In this document: piece after piece, positions 9,345-17,900 of the stretch
Layout of the letters: every line of letters starts with the position of its first letter
How positions within the stretch are numbered: position 1 is the stretch's first letter
Assembly: GCF_014644455.1 (NCBI RefSeq)
Contig: NZ_BMKS01000005.1
Coordinates: 292,313 to 356,312, forward strand
DNA length: 64,000 bases
Direction: 5' to 3'
Origin: Caldovatus sediminis
GTDB lineage: Bacteria; Pseudomonadota; Alphaproteobacteria; Acetobacterales; Acetobacteraceae
Notes under the pieces: model-generated
What the model was told of the DNA's origin: nothing
Seen by the model: the letters and a program-made list of their open reading frames with translations, nothing else
Database searches by the model: none
Program-made: the position numbers and the translations under genes

Positions 9345-11360
9345 TCAGACGAGGGACCGGGCGGGCGCGCGCGCTTCGTGCCCCGGGCCGGGGGCCGCGT
9401 CCAGCGGGCGCGCGCCGCAGGCGAGGAGGAACGCGGCGACGGCGTCCATCTCCGCCGCCGGGCGGGTGCGGTCGTGCCAGGGATCCTCCGCCGGCGAGCC
9501 GCGCGGCACCCAGATCACCGTCTCGTAGCGCGCGCGGGTCAGCAGCACGCGGTAGGTGTTGCGGATGAAGCGCCGCTCCTCCTCGCCCCGCACCACCTGC
9601 CAGCGGTCGCCGGCGAAGCGGCGCGCCTGCCAGCCCGCTTCCGTGCGCAGGAAGTCGCCGCCCCAGGCGAGGCCGACCAGGTCCAGCTCCAGCCCCTGGC
9701 AGTCGTACTCGGTGGCGTAGGTCTCCAGCGCCTCCGAACTGCGCACGTCCGGCCAGCGGTTGAGGAACCAGTCCGCCACCTCCGGCACCTGCACGCCGAG
9801 CCCCTCGGCGCGCAGCCGCTTCGCCCCGGCCGAGGCGACCAGCCCGGCGCGCCGCAGCCCGCGGGCGAGGGCGCGCAGCCCCGCCCGCGCCGCGGCGAGG
9901 TCGCGGGTGAGGAGGAAGGGCACGCCGCCCGCCTCCCGCGCGATCGCGCGCGCCGCCGCCGCGTCGCCCCGCAGCACCGCGTCCACCCAGGGGGCGCCCG
10001 CGGCGTCGCGGATGCTGCGCACCGGCACGGCGAGGTCGAGGTCGTCGTCGAAGGTCAGCCACGGCGCCGGCCCGTCCGCCAGACGCTGCGTCGGCTCCGT
10101 CGCTTCCGCCACGCGCCGGGCCGCCACCGCCCGCCAGCGCGGGTCGGCGGCGATGACGCGGCCCCATTCGGCGAGGCCGGCCTCGCCGGTGTTGATCTCC
10201 TGCCCGTTGCCGATCAGCGCCACGATCACCGCCCATCCCGCGCGCCGCCCCATGATCTCCAGCGTGTGCGCCGGCTCGCTCATGGTCAGCCGGCTCGCGC
10301 GGCGCTGCGTGTCGCGCGTCGCCTGGCGCGCGTCCCAGGCCCGCTGCGCCTCGTCGAAGACGATGACGCGCTCCTCGGGGACGTGGTCCGGGCGGACGAC
10401 GTAGTGCTCCAGGAAGCGGTGCACGTTCTGCAGCGCCGTGCGCGTCCGGCCGCGCGCGGCGGAGAGCGCCCTGCCGCCCTCGGGCGCCGCGTCGCGCGCC
10501 AGCGCCTCGCGCAGCACCGCCACCAGGGGCACGTTGCCGGTGAGGAAGGCGGCGCCGTGCTCGCGCAGCGCGCCGAACACGACGTTCAGCCCGCAGAGCG
10601 TCTTGCCCGCGCCGGGGATGCCGGTGACGAAGACGATGCTCCGCGCCCCCTCCGCCCGCGCGGCGCCGATGGCGCGGGCGATGGCGGCGGCGGTGCGGGT
10701 CAGGTTCGGCGCGTCGGCGCGGGCGGCGGCGATCTCCGCCACCGAGTTGCGGCGCCAGAGCAGCGTCGCCGCCTCCAGCACCGTCGGCACGGGGCGGTAG
10801 GGCGCGGCCTCCCAGGCGAGGGGATCGAGCGGGCGCGGGGGCGGGCCGATCGCCGCCTGCACCGCCGCGATCAGCGCGCCGAGCCCGGCGCCGTTCGCGC
10901 GCAGCACCGGCGCGACGCCGTGCCAGAGCAGCGGCGGGTCGAAGCGCGGCGGGTCCGGCGCCTCGGTCGCCACCAGCACCGGCACCACGGGATGGGCGCG
11001 GCTGCCGGCGTGGAAGTCGTGCAGGTCGAGCGCGTAGTCCTCCGCCTGGCGCAGGTCGGCGGCGGCGAAGCCGCGGGCGCCGTGCTTGAACTCCAGCACG
11101 AGGATCGCGCGGTCGGTCAGCAGCACCGCGTCCGCGCGCCTCTCCAGGCGCAGCAGGTCGTATTCCAGCAGCACGCGCCAGCCTTCGGGCGCCCCGGCGA
11201 GGGCGGCCTGCAGCAGCCGCGCCCCGGCCTCCCAGGCGTTGCGCTGCGCCAGCTCCAGCGTGGCGTGGCGCGCGGCCTGCGCGAAGGCGAGCCGCGCCGC
11301 CACGTCCCGCGGCGGCAGGGCCAGCAGTTCCGGCACGGACAGCGAGAGCCACGCCCTCAT
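9345..11360 (-). CDS. DUF2075 helicase-like protein with N-terminal PD-(D/E)XK nuclease-like domain
   Basis: 671 residues. Around residues 65-100 the strand-loop pattern RADAVLLTDRAILVLEFK matches a NERD/PD-(D/E)XK nuclease core (D...ExK). From about residue 235 there is a SF1-like ATPase of the DUF2075 type: Walker A VTGIPGAGKTLCG, Walker B VIVFDEAQRAWD, a motif III-like MIGNG-type segment, motif V DCQGLELD and motif VI LLTRARYETVIW. Family members are predicted nucleic-acid helicases found in phages, islands and defence loci, and none is well characterised. The start overlaps the EamA stop by 4 bp. No methylase, restriction subunit or other defence gene is adjacent. Confidence 0.75.
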   Translation of the reverse strand: MRAWLSLSVPELLALPPRDVAARLAFAQAARHATLELAQRNAWEAGARLLQAALAGAPEGWRVLLEYDLLRLERRADAVLLTDRAILVLEFKHGARGFAAADLRQAEDYALDLHDFHAGSRAHPVVPVLVATEAPDPPRFDPPLLWHGVAPVLRANGAGLGALIAAVQAAIGPPPRPLDPLAWEAAPYRPVPTVLEAATLLWRRNSVAEIAAARADAPNLTRTAAAIARAIGAARAEGARSIVFVTGIPGAGKTLCGLNVVFGALREHGAAFLTGNVPLVAVLREALARDAAPEGGRALSAARGRTRTALQNVHRFLEHYVVRPDHVPEERVIVFDEAQRAWDARQATRDTQRRASRLTMSEPAHTLEIMGRRAGWAVIVALIGNGQEINTGEAGLAEWGRVIAADPRWRAVAARRVAEATEPTQRLADGPAPWLTFDDDLDLAVPVRSIRDAAGAPWVDAVLRGDAAAARAIAREAGGVPFLLTRDLAAARAGLRALARGLRRAGLVASAGAKRLRAEGLGVQVPEVADWFLNRWPDVRSSEALETYATEYDCQGLELDLVGLAWGGDFLRTEAGWQARRFAGDRWQVVRGEEERRFIRNTYRVLLTRARYETVIWVPRGSPAEDPWHDRTRPAAEMDAVAAFLLACGARPLDAAPGPGHEARAPARSLV

Positions 11361-12250
11361 CTCCGCCGCGTCTCCCCCCTCCGCGGCCAGGTCGCCAGCA
11401 GCACGCTCCCCAGCATCAGCGCGAACCCCGCCGCGTGCACGCCCGTGAACGCCTCCCCGAGCAGCGTGACCGCCACCGCCGCCGCCGTCGCCGGCAGGAA
11501 GGCGGTGAACACCCCCGCGACGCTCGCCGGCGCCCGCCGCAGCCCCGCATACCACAGCAGCAGGCAGAGCACGCTCGCCGTCAGCGAATGGAACGCCAGC
11601 AGGCCGGCGAGGCGCGGCTCCGCCAGCGCCGCCACGGCCTCGACCCCGGGCAGGGCCAGCGGCAGCAGCATCGCCGCGCTCAGCGCCTGCATCCAGAGCG
11701 AGGCGGTCACCACCGGCAGCCGCCCGGCGAGGCGCTTGGCCAGCAGCACGTAGACCGCCTCGCCGCACACGCCGGCGAAGACGAGCGCGTTGCCGAGGAC
11801 CGAGCCCGCCGTCCCCGCCGTCCCGACCCGCGCCAGCGTGATTGCCGCCATGCCGCCGGCGGCGAGCGCCACCGCCGCCCATTGCCGCGGCGACAGCCGC
11901 TCGCGCAGCCAGAGCGCCGAGCCGATGCCGACCACCGCCGGCAGCGTCGCCAGCACCAGGCCGCCCTCGAGCGCCGTCGTCAGCCGCAGCCCCGCGAGCA
12001 GGCCGACATTGTAGAGCACCGTGCCGAAGGCCGCCTGCAGCGCGAGGTTGCGCAGCGCCGCCCGGTCCGGCCGCACCGGCCCGTCCATCGCCCGCGCCAG
12101 CGGCCACAGCACGAGGCAGGCGAGCGCGCAGCGCAGGCAGGCGATCAGCGGGATCGGCAGCGCCTCCGCCAGCAGCTTCGCCACCGCGACGTTGGCGCCG
12201 ACCAGCGCCATCGCCGCGGCGAGCTGGAGGTAGGCGGGAAGGAGCGGCAC
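11357..12250 (-). CDS. EamA/DMT superfamily transporter
   Basis: 297 residues made of two repeated EamA units of five helices each, typical of drug/metabolite transporters. The first unit covers about residues 5-137 and the second about 148-285. Start is GTG at 12250, preceded by TGAGG; no ATG is available at the conserved N-terminus. Members export amino acids, nucleosides or other metabolites; nothing here fixes the substrate. It lies 4 bp after the pRiA4b-like gene and overlaps the helicase gene downstream. Confidence 0.82.
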   Translation of the reverse strand: MPLLPAYLQLAAAMALVGANVAVAKLLAEALPIPLIACLRCALACLVLWPLARAMDGPVRPDRAALRNLALQAAFGTVLYNVGLLAGLRLTTALEGGLVLATLPAVVGIGSALWLRERLSPRQWAAVALAAGGMAAITLARVGTAGTAGSVLGNALVFAGVCGEAVYVLLAKRLAGRLPVVTASLWMQALSAAMLLPLALPGVEAVAALAEPRLAGLLAFHSLTASVLCLLLWYAGLRRAPASVAGVFTAFLPATAAAVAVTLLGEAFTGVHAAGFALMLGSVLLATWPRRGETRRR

Positions 12251-12254
12251 GACC

Positions 12255-12722
12255 TCAGGCGTCGCCGCGCCCGCTCTCCTCCTCGTCCCGCGCGGGGTAG
12301 TGCGGCGGCGCCGCGCCGGCGCGGGCGACGATCCTCGGATGCCGGGTCCGGGGCGCCCCTCGGCCGCTCCCGGTCATCGCGGGGCGGCACAGCCACGCGT
12401 CGCCGCAGTCGCAGGGGAAGGCCATGCGGTGGCCGATCCTCGGGAACGCCTCGGCGACCGTGGTCTTCCCCGCGCTTCCCGCGTCGCCGTCGCCGCCCTC
12501 CCCGTCGGCGAACAGCGCGTATGTCGGCCGCGCCCTCGTCAGCGTGCGCACCGTCCGCCCGCTGGAGAAGCCGAAGGCGTGGTCGCAATCGCAGCCGAAG
12601 GCGCGGCTGACGGCCTCGGCCGGCCGGTGGAGCGAGCGGTCGCCGGGAATCGCGATCTCCCGGAAGATCCCCGGATCGTCGGCGAGCGCCACACGAAGAC
12701 TCTGCGTGCCGGTTCCCGCCAT
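12255..12722 (-). CDS. pRiA4b ORF-3-like protein
   Basis: 155 residues matching the plasmid pRiA4b ORF-3 (IS1096 TnpR passenger-like) domain: LRVALADDPGIFREIAIPG near the start, EAVSRAFGCDCDHAFGF, and the late GHRMAFPCDCGDAWLC. The family is widespread in bacterial chromosomes and on mobile elements, without an assigned biochemical role. Cysteine pairs (CDCDH and CDCGDAWLC) occur where relatives often have aromatic or acidic residues. No transposase or terminal repeats are seen nearby, so there is no sign of a live element. It appears to be the first gene of the minus-strand run. Confidence 0.68.
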   Translation of the reverse strand: MAGTGTQSLRVALADDPGIFREIAIPGDRSLHRPAEAVSRAFGCDCDHAFGFSSGRTVRTLTRARPTYALFADGEGGDGDAGSAGKTTVAEAFPRIGHRMAFPCDCGDAWLCRPAMTGSGRGAPRTRHPRIVARAGAAPPHYPARDEEESGRGDA

Positions 12723-12788
12723 CCCGCTGTCCTCCTCCTGCCCGCGCCCATCAGAGCAGGCGGCGGCGATCCGGGCCAGCCGGTTCCG

Positions 12789-13958
12789 CTACGCCGCCTC
12801 CTCGCCCTCCCTGCGGAAGGGCGAGAGGGTCGCGAGGGCGGCGATCTCCTCCTCCATCGCCGGCCGCTCGCGGGCGAGGAACTCGGCCACGCCGCGCCGC
12901 AGCCCCGGATGCGCGATCCAGTGCGCGGACCAGGTCGGCACCGGCAGGTAGCCGCGCTGGATCTTGTGCTCGCCCTGCGCCCCGGCCTCGACGCGCGGGA
13001 TGCGGTGCGCGATCGCGAACTCGATGGCGCGGTAGTAGCAGAGCTCGAAGTGCAGGAAGGGCAGCTCCACGAGGCTGCCCCAGTTGCGCCCGTAGAGCGC
13101 CTCGCGCCCGAGCAGGTTGAGCGCGCCGGCGACCGGCTCGCCGTCCCGCTCGGCCACCATCAGCACCACGGCGTCGCCCAGGCGCTCGCCGAGCATCGGC
13201 CAGAACTGCGGCGTCAGGTAGGCGCTGCGGCCCCACTTCCTGTCCGTGGTGCTGCGGTAGAAGCGGTGGAAGGCGGCCCAGTGCCGCGGCGTGATCTCGT
13301 GCCCGCGCAGGGTGCGCAGGACGAGGCCGGAAGCCGCCGCTTCGCGCCGCTCGCGCCGGATCGCCTTGCGCTTGCGGCTGGAGAGCGCGCCGAGGAAGTC
13401 GTCGAAGCTGGCGTAGCCGGCGTTGTGCCAGTGGAACTGCACGCCGATCCGGCGCAGCCACCCGGCCTCGCCGAGCGCGGTCCACTCGCCCTCCGTGCAG
13501 AAGGTCACGTGCACGGAGGAGGTGCCGAGCCCGCGGCAGGCCTGCACCAGCCCCTCGGCCAGGGCGGCGACCGGCACGCCGCAGCCGGGCCGCACCAGCA
13601 GCCGGGGCCCGGGGACCGGGCTGAAGGGCACGCAGACCTGGAGTTTCGGATAGTAGCGGCCGCCCGCGCGCTCCAGCGCCTCCGCCCAGGCGTAGTCGAA
13701 GACGTATTCGCCGCGGGAATGGCTCTTCGCGTAGCAGGGCGCGCAGGCGACGAGCCGGCCCGTCGCGTCGCGCAGCGCCGCGTGCTGCGGCATCCAGCCG
13801 GCGCGCGCGGTGGCCGAGCCGGAGTCCTCGAGCGCGGCGAGGAACGCATGGGAGACGAACGGGTTGTCCCCGCCGGCGCAGGCATCCCACTCGGCGGCGG
13901 GGATGTCGGCGATGCGGGGGTGCAGCGAGAGCGACAGGGCGGCGGCGCCGTCGGGCAT
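12789..13958 (-). CDS. FemAB/GNAT-fold peptidoglycan-type acyltransferase (DUF482)
   Basis: 389 residues. The family hallmarks are NPFVSHAFLAALEDSGS near the start, the internal SRKRKAIRRERREA basic helix, and the C-terminal RVEAGAQGEHKIQRGYLPV. This is the PF04339 group of FemAB-related GNAT proteins, annotated as peptidogalycan biosynthesis proteins on weak evidence. ATG 13958 (MPDGAA) is preferred over an upstream in-frame ATG because the conserved domain begins right after it. The acyl substrate is unknown. Confidence 0.8.
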   Translation of the reverse strand: MPDGAAALSLSLHPRIADIPAAEWDACAGGDNPFVSHAFLAALEDSGSATARAGWMPQHAALRDATGRLVACAPCYAKSHSRGEYVFDYAWAEALERAGGRYYPKLQVCVPFSPVPGPRLLVRPGCGVPVAALAEGLVQACRGLGTSSVHVTFCTEGEWTALGEAGWLRRIGVQFHWHNAGYASFDDFLGALSSRKRKAIRRERREAAASGLVLRTLRGHEITPRHWAAFHRFYRSTTDRKWGRSAYLTPQFWPMLGERLGDAVVLMVAERDGEPVAGALNLLGREALYGRNWGSLVELPFLHFELCYYRAIEFAIAHRIPRVEAGAQGEHKIQRGYLPVPTWSAHWIAHPGLRRGVAEFLARERPAMEEEIAALATLSPFRREGEEAA

Positions 13959-14025
13959 CGGCCCAGCATGTCGGCCCGGCCGGGCGGCGCGCAAGCGCCC
14001 GGCCCCGCCGTCCCGCGCGGCCCTG

Positions 14026-14781
14026 CTATTCGATCCGCCCCGGCAGCGTCAGCCCGCCCGAGGCCACGTCGAACACCCGCGCCACGCAGAGCAGCGGGGC
14101 GTGCAGGTTGGCGTTCACGCGCAGCCCGGCGGTGACGCCGTCGAAGGCGACGCCGCGCGTCTCCGCCGCGACGCTCGCGCGCGGCACCCGCACCTCCACG
14201 CTGCGCCCGCCGATGGCCGGCCGATGCCCCGGGCTGTCGAGCAGGATGGGGAGCCCCGGCCAGGTCGGCGGCAGGCGCGGCCGCGTCCCCTCCGGGATGT
14301 CGCGCACCTTCAGCGCGCCGGGGCCGCAGGCCTCGTCGGGCACCAGGACGACCCAGTGGCTGTGCCACACGCCGCCGTCGTTGTTCGGATCGCCGTCGCC
14401 GTTCTCGTCGTCGCGCGGCGTGTCGTCGAAATCGGGATGCGAGGTGGCGGCGAGGGCGAGGATGCCCTGGCCCGGCTCGAATCCCGCCGCGGCGCTGTCG
14501 AGCCGCGTCGGCCAGACATAGGCGAAGACCTCGGCGCCCTGCAGGCGGCCGGTCGGGGTCGGCGCGACGGCGCCGGCGCGGTCGGCGACCCGCATGCGGA
14601 AGACGAGGTGGTCGCGCTCGGTGCGGATCTCGGTGCGGACGATGTCGAAGGCGGGCTCGACCCGGGCGCCGCCCGGCCCGCCGGGCGGGCTCTCGATGCG
14701 GCCGGCGCCGTGCGCCTGCGCGGCGCCGGCGCCTGCCAGGCAGGCCAGGGCGAGGACGGTGGTGCGGAAGGGGCCGGTCAT
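14026..14781 (-). CDS. Exported protein with EF-hand-like acidic loop, unknown function
   Basis: 251 residues with a clear signal peptide (first about 24 residues, ending AGAAQA). The mature part looks beta-rich. It contains a DENGDGDPNNDGG segment that could bind calcium in an EF-hand-like loop, followed by WHSHWVVLVPDE. Two cysteines at GPG-flanked and LLCVARV positions could pair. I do not recognise the family. Its ATG overlaps the stop of the MarR-type regulator by 4 bp, so it is the regulator's operon partner and a likely part of the response that regulator controls. Confidence 0.7.
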   Translation of the reverse strand: MTGPFRTTVLALACLAGAGAAQAHGAGRIESPPGGPGGARVEPAFDIVRTEIRTERDHLVFRMRVADRAGAVAPTPTGRLQGAEVFAYVWPTRLDSAAAGFEPGQGILALAATSHPDFDDTPRDDENGDGDPNNDGGVWHSHWVVLVPDEACGPGALKVRDIPEGTRPRLPPTWPGLPILLDSPGHRPAIGGRSVEVRVPRASVAAETRGVAFDGVTAGLRVNANLHAPLLCVARVFDVASGGLTLPGRIE

Positions 14782-15527
14782 GGGTCGTGGTCGCTCCTCG
14801 CGCGCGCGGCGGATGGGCGGGGCCGCGACGTTCCGCCCTCCGCCGCGAGGCGGGGCGTCGCGCTGCCGTGCGGGGCGCCGCCGGCGTCGAAGCGGCGCCA
14901 GGTCTGCCCGGCGAGTTCGGGCGGCGCCGCGGCATGATCGGCGCAGTCCACGCGCAGCGCGGCGTCGCCGAAGGGCGCGCCGACGAGGTCGCAGCGGTGC
15001 GGCGCCGCGGGATCGTCGTAGAGGTGCGGGCGGAAGTAGCGGCAGGTGACGCAGACGCGCGCCGGCGCGATCGCGCCGCGGAGCTGGAGCCCGCGGATCA
15101 TCTTGACCACCAGGCGCAGCAGCGCCGCCTGGTCGGCGGGCGACAGCGCCGCCGCCGCCTCGGCCAGCAGCGCCGGGGCATCGCCGGCGGCGCGCGCGGC
15201 CTCCGCCCCCTCCGCCGTGAGGGCGAGGCCGAGGGCGCGGCCGTCGCGCGGATCGGGCCGCTTGGCGACCAGCCCCTTGCGCGCGAGCGCCGAGAGCGCG
15301 TCCGAGGCGGTGGCGCGGGTGATGCCGAGCTGCTCCGCCACCTCGCCGGGCCGGAGCCGGGCGGGCTCCGCCGCCCGCGCGGCGAGCAGGCCGAGGATCT
15401 GCGCCTGGGTCGCGGTCAGCCCATGCGCCTCGGCCAGGCGCCACTGCCCCGCGCGCAGGGCGACGGAGAGCCGGGCGAGGCCGGCGGCGATCCGGGTGGG
15501 CAGCGGCTCCGGGGCGGCGGCGGGCAT
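14778..15527 (-). CDS. MarR family regulator with C-terminal cysteine cluster
   Basis: 249 residues. A winged-helix MarR domain covers about residues 10-140 (TQAQILGLLAAR, GEVAEQLGITRATASDALSAL, then the wing KRPDPRDGRA). It is followed by an extra domain with cysteines at 159, 162, 179 and 195 in CVTCRYF...HRCDL...RVDCADH, which could hold a metal ion or Fe-S cluster, or act as a thiol sensor. The tail after residue 205 is low-complexity. ATG 15527 is preferred over the upstream ATG because the promoter found at 15534-15561 puts the transcription start at or next to 15527, implying a leaderless mRNA and autoregulation. Confidence 0.83.
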   Translation of the reverse strand: MPAAAPEPLPTRIAAGLARLSVALRAGQWRLAEAHGLTATQAQILGLLAARAAEPARLRPGEVAEQLGITRATASDALSALARKGLVAKRPDPRDGRALGLALTAEGAEAARAAGDAPALLAEAAAALSPADQAALLRLVVKMIRGLQLRGAIAPARVCVTCRYFRPHLYDDPAAPHRCDLVGAPFGDAALRVDCADHAAAPPELAGQTWRRFDAGGAPHGSATPRLAAEGGTSRPRPSAARARSDHDP

Positions 15528-15533
15528 GGGGCG

Positions 15534-15561
15534 ATTATACGTAGGACTCCTAATCACTCAA
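15534..15561 (-). promoter_or_regulatory. Sigma70-type promoter with palindromic operator for the MarR gene
   Basis: On the minus strand, TTGAGT (15561-15556) and a perfect TATAAT (15539-15534) are separated by 16 bp. The spacer contains the inverted repeat TAGGAGTCCTA (15552-15542), complementary about a single central base. An operator between -35 and -10 is the classic position for MarR autorepression. The -10 ends only 6 bp before the ATG, so transcription would begin at about the start codon. Confidence 0.65.
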
Positions 15562-15616
15562 GCGCGAAAGGCGGCGCGCGGCGGAGGCCGCGCGCCTCCG
15601 CGCCGTCCGCCGGCGC

Positions 15617-16090
15617 TCAGCCGATCTCGAACATCCCCTCGACCTCGACCGCCGCGTCGAGCGGCAGGGAGGGCACGCCGACCGTCGTGCGGGCGTGCCG
15701 CCCCACGGCCTCGCCGAAGATCTCCACCGCCGCGTCCGAGGCGCCGTTCATCACCTGCGCGTGCTGCGTGAATTCCGCCGTGCAGGCGATGAAGCCGCCG
15801 AGCCGCACCACGCGGCGCACCCGGTCGAGATCGCCGCCGCAGGCCGCCCTGAGCTGGGCGACGAGGTTGAGGAAGCTGGCCCGCGCCGCCTCGCGCCCCT
15901 GTTCGAGCGTGACGCCGGCGCCGAGCTTGCCGGTCGCGACCAGCGCGCCGCCGCGCAGCGGGAGCTGGCCGGAGATCACGACCAGGTTCCCGGTCACGCC
16001 GTAGGGCACGTAGTTGGCGATCGGCGCCGCCGCCTCGGGCAGGCTGATGCCGAGCTCGCGCAGGCGGGCCTCGATGCGTCCGGCGGCCAT
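15617..16090 (-). CDS. RidA (YjgF/YER057c/UK114) family protein
   Basis: 157 residues with the RidA fold: NYVPYGVTGNLVVISGQLP near the start, VRRVVRLGGFIACTAEF in the middle and the closing RTTVGVPSLPLDAAVEVEG. RidA proper hydrolyses reactive enamine/imine intermediates from PLP enzymes using an arginine in a late CARVAV-like position. Here that segment reads RTTVGVPSL, placing it in a RidA subfamily lacking the classical motif, whose role is less clear. It is upstream of, and co-directional with, the MarR gene but separated by that gene's promoter. Confidence 0.85.
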   Translation of the reverse strand: MAAGRIEARLRELGISLPEAAAPIANYVPYGVTGNLVVISGQLPLRGGALVATGKLGAGVTLEQGREAARASFLNLVAQLRAACGGDLDRVRRVVRLGGFIACTAEFTQHAQVMNGASDAAVEIFGEAVGRHARTTVGVPSLPLDAAVEVEGMFEIG

Positions 16091-16135
16091 GGGTCGTCCT
16101 CCTCCCGTTCGCGGCGACAGGCGGCGAGGAGTGGA

Positions 16136-17722
16136 TCAGCCCCCGACGACGCGCAACCCCCGCGCGGGCCGCCGCCGCCCCGTCCGCGCCGGCGCGGACC
16201 GCGCCGGCAGCTCCAGCGGCAGCAGCGGCAGGGTCTGCTGCGCGGCGCTGCCGAGCGCGTCGGGCGCGCAGTCCTCCTCGCTCGGCTGCGGCAGGTCGCG
16301 CCGGCCGAGATAGTCCATCGCCAGGCGCCGGAAGATCCAGTCGAGGAAGGAGGTCGCGCGCGGGATGTCCGGGTCGCCCTCCACCGCCCCGGCGGGGCCG
16401 AAGCGGGTGTAGGCGTAGGCCTCGACATAGTCGGCGAGCGGCACGCCGCGCGCGAGGCCGAGGCTGACCGACTGCGCCAGCGCGTCCATCAGGCTGCGGA
16501 AGGCGGCGCCCTCCTTGGAGAGGGTGACGGCGATCTCCACCAGCCCGCCCTCGGCGTCCTCGGTGGTGCGGAGCGCGACGCGGTGGCCGCCGACGCTGAC
16601 CCGCCAGGTGACGCCGTTGCGGCGGGTCGCGGCGGCGGCCGGGCGCGGCGCGGCTGGCGGCACGGGCAGCGGCGCCGGCTCGGGCCGCGGCACCGCGACG
16701 GGCGCCGGCGGATCGGCGTGCAGGAAGGGTCCGACCGCCTCCTCCATCGCCCGCCGCGCCTCCGGCCCGACCGGGGCGAGCAGCGCCGCCGCGCGGGCGG
16801 GGCCGATGCGGCGCGCGGCCAGGGTCGGCCGCTCGGCGAGGGCGCCGGTCGCGGGATCCCGGCCGAGCCGGGTGGCGCCGGCGGCGGGGGCCAGCCCGCC
16901 GGTCTCGGCGCCGAGCAGCGCCTCGACCGCGTCCGGCGGCGCCAGCGCGACCAGCGCGGCGTGGCGCCGCCCGGGCGCGGCCGCGGCCGCGTCCAGCGCC
17001 GCGCGCGCCGCCTCGGCGAGGCCCGGCACGCCCGGCGTCGCCGCGGGCGGGGCCGGCCAGAACAGCGCCACCGGCTCCAGCGCCCCATGCCGCGCGGCGA
17101 GCCGGCCCGACTCGGCCTCCGCCGCGCCCCGGGTGAGCGCGGCGACGGCCGCGGCCGCGTTCCGCCCCTCCGCCGAGTCGTAGGCGAGCCCCAGCCCGGC
17201 GAGCAGCCCGGCGAGGTCCGCGAAGCCCAGCCGCAGCCGCCGCGCCTTGCCGCCGGCGAGGAGGTCGAGCGCCCGCACCCCGACCGCGACCGCGCCGGCA
17301 TAGGCGGCGGCGTCGAAGCCCCCGCCCTCCGCGTCGAGGAAGGCGGGCAGGTTCAGCACGAAGCGCGGCTCGGCCCGCGCGTCGTGCCGCCACACCTCGG
17401 CGCCGGGCGCGCCGCGGCGGGCGAGCAGCAGGGCACGCAGCGCCTGGGCGAGGGATTCGGCCTCCGCCGCATCGGCCAGCAGGCCGAGGCGGCGGCCGCG
17501 CGCGACGAGGCGCCGGATCCACCCCTCCGCCAGCCCGGGCAGCGAGACCGGACCGCCCCCCTCCGGGGCGAGCGCGGCCAGGGCGGCGGCGGCGGTGCCG
17601 TCCTCGTCCTGCCAGGCCGCCGGCAGCGCCACCGGGCGCGGCGGCGCGTCCGGATCGGCGCCCGCGCGCACGCGGCGCAGCGCGACCCCCTCCCACAAGG
17701 TTCCGGCGATGCGTCGTGCCAT
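16136..17722 (-). CDS. TSCPD-domain protein: degenerate class II ribonucleotide reductase relative
   Basis: 528 residues. The C-terminal part (about 380-490) is a TSCPD domain as in adenosylcobalamin-dependent ribonucleotide reductase (SLMDALAQSVSLGLARG, SFLDWIFRRLAMDYLG). The middle (about 120-215) keeps reductase-like stretches: FVLNLPAFLDAEGG, ALDLLAGGKARRLRLG, GFADLAGLLAGLGLAYDS. The protein contains essentially one cysteine, near the C-terminus (EEDCAPD), so the thiyl-radical cysteine and redox pair are absent and it cannot be an active reductase. It may be a regulatory or structural paralogue, or an evolutionary relic kept open. Start ATG 17722. Confidence 0.72.
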   Translation of the reverse strand: MARRIAGTLWEGVALRRVRAGADPDAPPRPVALPAAWQDEDGTAAAALAALAPEGGGPVSLPGLAEGWIRRLVARGRRLGLLADAAEAESLAQALRALLLARRGAPGAEVWRHDARAEPRFVLNLPAFLDAEGGGFDAAAYAGAVAVGVRALDLLAGGKARRLRLGFADLAGLLAGLGLAYDSAEGRNAAAAVAALTRGAAEAESGRLAARHGALEPVALFWPAPPAATPGVPGLAEAARAALDAAAAAPGRRHAALVALAPPDAVEALLGAETGGLAPAAGATRLGRDPATGALAERPTLAARRIGPARAAALLAPVGPEARRAMEEAVGPFLHADPPAPVAVPRPEPAPLPVPPAAPRPAAAATRRNGVTWRVSVGGHRVALRTTEDAEGGLVEIAVTLSKEGAAFRSLMDALAQSVSLGLARGVPLADYVEAYAYTRFGPAGAVEGDPDIPRATSFLDWIFRRLAMDYLGRRDLPQPSEEDCAPDALGSAAQQTLPLLPLELPARSAPARTGRRRPARGLRVVGG

Positions 17723-17900
17723 GGGGCGATGCTACGGGGCGAATCGGGGGGCGGGGAAGCCGCATCTCGCGTCCGCCTCGCGGCGGGACCGCAATATCTA
17801 GTGGATCCGTCCGGCCCGCCCCCGGCTTTGCGCCGGCGTCGCCGGTGTGCGAATGTCCGCCGCCCTCACGAACACCCGATCGGACCCCGGACGCCCTTCC

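Noticed and set aside
8493-11753. 1086-codon plus-strand open frame
   Set aside because: Complement of the EEP hydrolase, helicase and EamA genes; no recognisable sequence.
12255-12722. pRiA4b ORF-3-like gene as sign of an insertion sequence
   Set aside because: No transposase, inverted repeats or target duplication nearby; the domain is common in chromosomes.
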